Assembly (NCBI GenBank): GCA_020216745.1
Contig: JAIWNQ010000019.1
Span: 1-10,000, forward strand
Direction of reading: 5' to 3'
Length of the DNA: 10,000 nt
DNA from: Candidatus Hydrogenedens sp.
GTDB lineage: Bacteria > Hydrogenedentota > Hydrogenedentia > Hydrogenedentales > Hydrogenedentaceae
Shown: positions 8,001 through 10,000 of the stretch, in pieces
Layout: every line of letters begins with the position of its first letter
How positions within the stretch are numbered: the stretch's first letter is position 1
The notes under the pieces: generated by a model
What the model was told of the DNA's origin: nothing
Database searches by the model: none
What the model saw: the letters and a program-made list of their open reading frames with translations, nothing else
Translations under genes and position numbers: made by a program

Positions 8001-9613
8001 ACAATTTCTTCACGAATCGGGTCTAACGGTGGATTTGTGACTTGTGCGAAAAGCTGTTTGAAATAGTTAAATAGTAACTGTGGGCGTTCAGAAAGGACAG
8101 CGAGAGGAACATCATTACCCATAGAGCCTACAGGTTCTGCTCCTTCTTCTGCCATAGGCTTTAATATAAAATTTATATCTTCCTCTGTATACCCAAAAAT
8201 ACGTTGCCGTTTTTTCAGTGGGACCAGTTCCACCGTAGGTCGAGTTTCTAAAACTTCCCGTGGAAAAATAATCCGACTTAGATTAAGCCAAGCACGGTAA
8301 GGTTTTCTCTTTGCAAGATTCTCTTTTATCTCCTCATCTTCAACAATCCGTTTTTCATTAATATCAATGAGAAACATTCGACCAGGCTGGAGTCGCCATT
8401 TCTTAATTATCTTTTCCTGAGGTATATCCAACACACCAACTTCAGATGCCATAATAACCTGATTATCATCCGTTATCCAGTATCGAGCAGGACGAAGTCC
8501 ATTTCGGTCTAACACAGCACCAATTTGAACACCGTCTGTAAAAGCCATACATGCAGGACCATCCCACGGCTCCATTTTACAAGCATGAAACTCATAATAA
8601 GCCTTCTTTTCATCGGACATACTCTCATGGTGACTCCATGGCTCAGGTATCATCATGGTCATTGCATGGGCGACACTACGACCACCACGAACAAGAAGCT
8701 CAAAAGCATTATCAAATATGGCAGAATCACTTGCCCCTTCTGTTAACAATGGAAACAGTTTCTTTATGTCATTACCAAAGAGAGGACTACTTAAATCCGT
8801 CTCACGTGAACTCATAAGATTGATATTGCCACGTAACGTGTTTATCTCACCATTGTGGGCAAGAAACCGAAACGGTTGAGCAAGTGGCCAACTCGGAAGA
8901 GTATTTGTACTATAACGTTGATGAATAATAGCAAGTGCAGTGTCAACCTCTGGTGAACTTAGGTCTTCATAATAACTGTCCATAACCTCTGGTAAAAATA
9001 AACCCTTATAAACAATCGTCCGTGCAGACATACTCGGAATGTAAAAAAGATGTTTCTGCTCACCTAAATAGGTGCGAATTTTATGCGATGCTGATTTCCG
9101 TATGATAAAAAGTTTCCGTTCAAAACTGTCTGTGTCAGGATTATTGACCGATTTTATAAATACCTGCTCTATAACAGGTTCATTTGAACGAGCAAGCCAG
9201 CCAATCGCTTTTGAATTACGGGGAACTTCTCGCCAACCTAAAAATTCCTGACCCTCTTCAATAATAGTTTGCCTTAAAATCTCTTTACATGCAGTTCTTA
9301 ATTCCTGACTTTGTGGTAAGAAAAGCATTCCTACACCATATTGAAATAACGGCGGAAGTTCAAAACCTAACCTATCTGATTCCTTTTCAAAAAAACGATG
9401 CGGTATCTGGAACAAAATTCCACAGCCATCCCCTGTTTCAGGGTCACAACCACACGCACCTCGATGTGTTAGGTTAACCAAAATTTGGAGGGCATCCTTT
9501 ATTACTTTATGTGATTTCTTACCATCTATATTTACTATAAATCCAACACCACATGCATCATGTTCAAAAAATGGCTCGTACATTGTCCTTTGTTGGTGAT
9601 ACTCTTGTTCCAT
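5075..9613 (-). CDS. gltB: Glutamate synthase (NADPH) large (alpha) subunit
   Basis: The 1512-residue protein makes glutamate: glutamine is hydrolysed, the ammonia is channelled to 2-oxoglutarate, and the product is reduced with electrons from GltD. Residues about 21-430 are a class II glutamine amidotransferase. Cys21 in HDACGVGF would become the N-terminal nucleophile after removal of a 20-residue propeptide, and HRGACG (50-55), RYSTNT (233-238) and HNGEIN (253-258) are present. A central domain spans roughly 470-770. The FMN/2-oxoglutarate domain (about 830-1200) has GAMSYGSIS (881-889) and SGHDGGTGASP (1049-1059). The [3Fe-4S] cysteines are C1127, C1133 and C1138 (C-x5-C-x4-C). A glycine-rich GXGXG beta-helix follows at about 1260-1450. 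It is full length with no visible defect. The start at 9613 has GGAG at optimal distance; an upstream in-frame ATG at 9670 would lie before the predicted transcript start. Confidence 0.98.
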   Translation of the reverse strand: MEQEYHQQRTMYEPFFEHDACGVGFIVNIDGKKSHKVIKDALQILVNLTHRGACGCDPETGDGCGILFQIPHRFFEKESDRLGFELPPLFQYGVGMLFLPQSQELRTACKEILRQTIIEEGQEFLGWREVPRNSKAIGWLARSNEPVIEQVFIKSVNNPDTDSFERKLFIIRKSASHKIRTYLGEQKHLFYIPSMSARTIVYKGLFLPEVMDSYYEDLSSPEVDTALAIIHQRYSTNTLPSWPLAQPFRFLAHNGEINTLRGNINLMSSRETDLSSPLFGNDIKKLFPLLTEGASDSAIFDNAFELLVRGGRSVAHAMTMMIPEPWSHHESMSDEKKAYYEFHACKMEPWDGPACMAFTDGVQIGAVLDRNGLRPARYWITDDNQVIMASEVGVLDIPQEKIIKKWRLQPGRMFLIDINEKRIVEDEEIKENLAKRKPYRAWLNLSRIIFPREVLETRPTVELVPLKKRQRIFGYTEEDINFILKPMAEEGAEPVGSMGNDVPLAVLSERPQLLFNYFKQLFAQVTNPPLDPIREEIVMSLETDIGREYNLLDETQEDCQMIHLHSPILTNAQVTYIRNLKKKGHRAESISVLFPVKEGVQGFLNTIDRICKEAEEHINNGATILILSDRGAGLHHAPIPSLLATGAVHHHLVCVHKRTRCGIVVESGEPREVMHFALLCGYGAGAINPYLAFESISHMVETGKIQEDYPGESHRKFVKAIEKGLLKTMSKMGISTLQSYRCAQIFEAVGLSRNVIDRCFTGTPSRIGGLDFEDIAKETLVRHEFAYNPYKHRDNELDIGGAYQWRRRGEFHQWNPETISLIQHATRLKSWEKYLQFSEEVNSRNRTFATLRGLLKFKKGTPIPLEEVEPATEIVKRFCTGAMSYGSISQEAHENLAIAMNRIGGRSNTGEGGEDPKRFIISPNGDSKRSAIKQVASGRFGVTNEYLVNADELQIKMAQGAKPGEGGQLPGHKVYEHIAKVRYSTPGVELISPPPHHDIYSIEDLAQLIYDLKNANIYAKVSVKLVSEVGVGTIAAGVSKGKADLVLISGHDGGTGASPLSSIKHAGLPWELGLAETHQVLVQNNLRDRIKVQVDGQLKTGRDVVIAAMLGADEFGFATAPLIVSGCIMMRKCHSDTCPVGIATQNPELRKKFEGKPEYVVNYFFFVAEEVRRIMAELGFRKFDDMIGRTDYLEYNPYPEHWKARKVDLSAVLAQVKPWEGSTLYCSKKQDHGIEKALDNILLEKAKPAIEHKEPVRFSIQVRNIHRTVGTILSSELTRRHRLGMYTGQLPEDTVWIDCYGVAGQSFGAFIIKGVTLNLIGEANDYIGKGLSGGKIIVRPPENCHIPPEDNIVIGNVALYGATGGEAYFRGVAGERFCVRNSGAWAVVEGVGDHGCEYMTNGRVVVLGKTGRNFSAGMTGGIAFVYDPNNELHIKCNQQTVDMKPLHEKSLPELRYLLERHAQYTGSPIAIKILMNWEKEQEHFIRIMPKDYARALKQMNTTQEESKLKLAN

Positions 9614-9620
9614 ATTTTTA

Positions 9621-9625
9621 TCTCC
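9621..9625 (-). promoter_or_regulatory. gltB Shine-Dalgarno site that decides the start
   Basis: GGAGA on the - strand lies 7 nt before the ATG at 9613. Starting here gives a 20-residue propeptide before the catalytic Cys, in keeping with the short propeptides of the family. The ATG at 9670 would add 19 residues (MYVNMLQITL...) of no recognisable function and has no such site. Confidence 0.7.
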
Positions 9626-9656
9626 AAAAACTAAATTTTTTAAAGTAATTTGTAGC

Positions 9657-9686
9657 ATATTAACATACATTAATGTATAATATCAA
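9657..9686 (-). promoter_or_regulatory. Candidate gltBD promoter
   Basis: Read on the - strand, TTGATA (9686-9681, 5 of 6 to the -35 consensus) is followed by an 18-nt spacer and TAATAT (9662-9657, 4 of 6 to the -10 consensus). Transcription would begin near 9650, giving a leader of about 37 nt that contains the gltB Shine-Dalgarno site. The spacer holds a perfect 14-nt palindrome, so a regulator bound there would sit between the two promoter elements. I see no sigma-54 type GG/GC element. Confidence 0.38.
9665..9678. promoter_or_regulatory. Perfect 14-nt palindrome, possible operator within the gltBD promoter
   Basis: ATACATTAATGTAT equals its own reverse complement. Its core TACAT-NN-ATGTA recurs at 9790-9801. 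Placement between the candidate -35 and -10 elements fits a repressor site or a spacer-binding activator. The regulator is unknown. Confidence 0.35.
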
Positions 9687-10000
9687 CACCATAATCTTTA
9701 ATAATAATTCTAATATGTAACAAAATTGAACTTGTTAAATTTTTATTATGACCATTCATAAAAACAAAAAGAAGATCTAAATAATTTCATACATAAATGT
9801 AAAAACATAATAATAAAAATGATAATAATGATGTATTAAATTTCTTTTTATACAAAATAAGTAATTTTAAACCATTACATTCTTTATAAATATTTACATA
9901 TACTAAAGTAATAACCACGGAATTTTATATAAAAACAGTAGTGGAAAGGTGGTAAACTGAAAAATAAATACATGGTGTGTATCAATTTTAAAATTAAAAA
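9687..10000. other. AT-rich intergenic region without a recognisable gene
   Basis: This stretch is extremely AT-rich: by hand count, 9781-9840 has 7 G/C bases and 9841-9900 has 8. It contains simple ATA/ATAATA runs and a 12-nt palindrome TTTTATATAAAA at 9923-9934. There is no supported coding region, RNA gene, DnaA box or riboswitch. A short frame opens at 9972 and runs off the edge, but it lacks a Shine-Dalgarno site. Confidence 0.6.
9790..9801. promoter_or_regulatory. Second copy of the TACAT-NN-ATGTA palindrome
   Basis: TACATAAATGTA has the same 5-bp arms and 2-nt centre as the palindrome at 9666-9677, starting 124 bp away. It may be an upstream operator copy or may belong to a gene beyond the right edge. 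AT-rich context raises the odds of chance. Confidence 0.25.

Noticed and set aside
9614-9670. 19-residue N-terminal extension of GltB
   Set aside because: It has no ribosome-binding site, covers the candidate -10 element, and does not resemble the short propeptide expected before the catalytic Cys.
9923-9934. TTTTATATAAAA palindrome flanked by CCAC (9915-9918) and GTGG (9941-9944), considered as a riboswitch or terminator
   Set aside because: No conserved riboswitch core is present, the stem is almost pure A-T, and short palindromes are expected in DNA of this composition.
9687-10000. Replication origin in the AT-rich intergenic stretch
   Set aside because: I found no TTATNCACA-type DnaA boxes, and no origin-associated genes lie nearby.
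9972-10000. Start of another + strand gene (ATG GTG TGT ATC ...) running off the right edge
   Set aside because: Only about nine codons are visible, with no Shine-Dalgarno site at suitable spacing. The sequence cannot support it.

Overview
The window carries four well-supported genes in two convergent pairs. On the + strand, a two-gene unit (147-3556) encodes an exported FecR/DUF6600-type protein with a very long Ser/Asn/Arg/Pro-rich tail, followed by a repeat-containing lipoprotein. On the - strand, gltB and gltD (9613 down to 3568) encode the two subunits of bacterial NADPH-type glutamate synthase (GOGAT). The two units meet tail to tail with 11 bp between their stop codons.

The organism looks like a low-GC bacterium, probably with a Gram-negative type envelope. 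The evidence is a lipobox lipoprotein, a secreted FecR-fold protein and AGGAG Shine-Dalgarno sites about 7 nt before the chosen starts. No phylogenetic marker is present, so I do not assign a phylum. Nothing points to a phage, plasmid, insertion sequence or CRISPR array, and I see no tRNA or rRNA.

Layout: 1-146 is an AT-rich leader with weak promoter candidates. 147-2675 is the FecR/DUF6600 protein. 2708-3556 is the lipoprotein, whose Shine-Dalgarno site follows directly on the first gene. 3557-3567 is the convergent junction, with one weak AU-rich hairpin. 3568-5064 (-) is gltD and 5075-9613 (-) is gltB; gltB's stop codon is embedded in gltD's Shine-Dalgarno site. 9614-10000 is a very AT-rich intergenic stretch with a plausible gltB promoter and two TACAT-NN-ATGTA palindromes, one of them inside the promoter spacer.

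GltB and GltD form one enzyme. GltD oxidises NADPH and passes electrons through FAD and Fe-S clusters to GltB. GltB takes ammonia from glutamine and makes glutamate from 2-oxoglutarate. The two envelope proteins are unrelated to this by sequence. Their co-transcription and a shared heptapeptide (PRNSSQN, encoded by different codons) suggest they may work with each other at the cell surface, but their function is unknown. The most promising undescribed material is this two-gene envelope module and the palindrome pair upstream of gltB.
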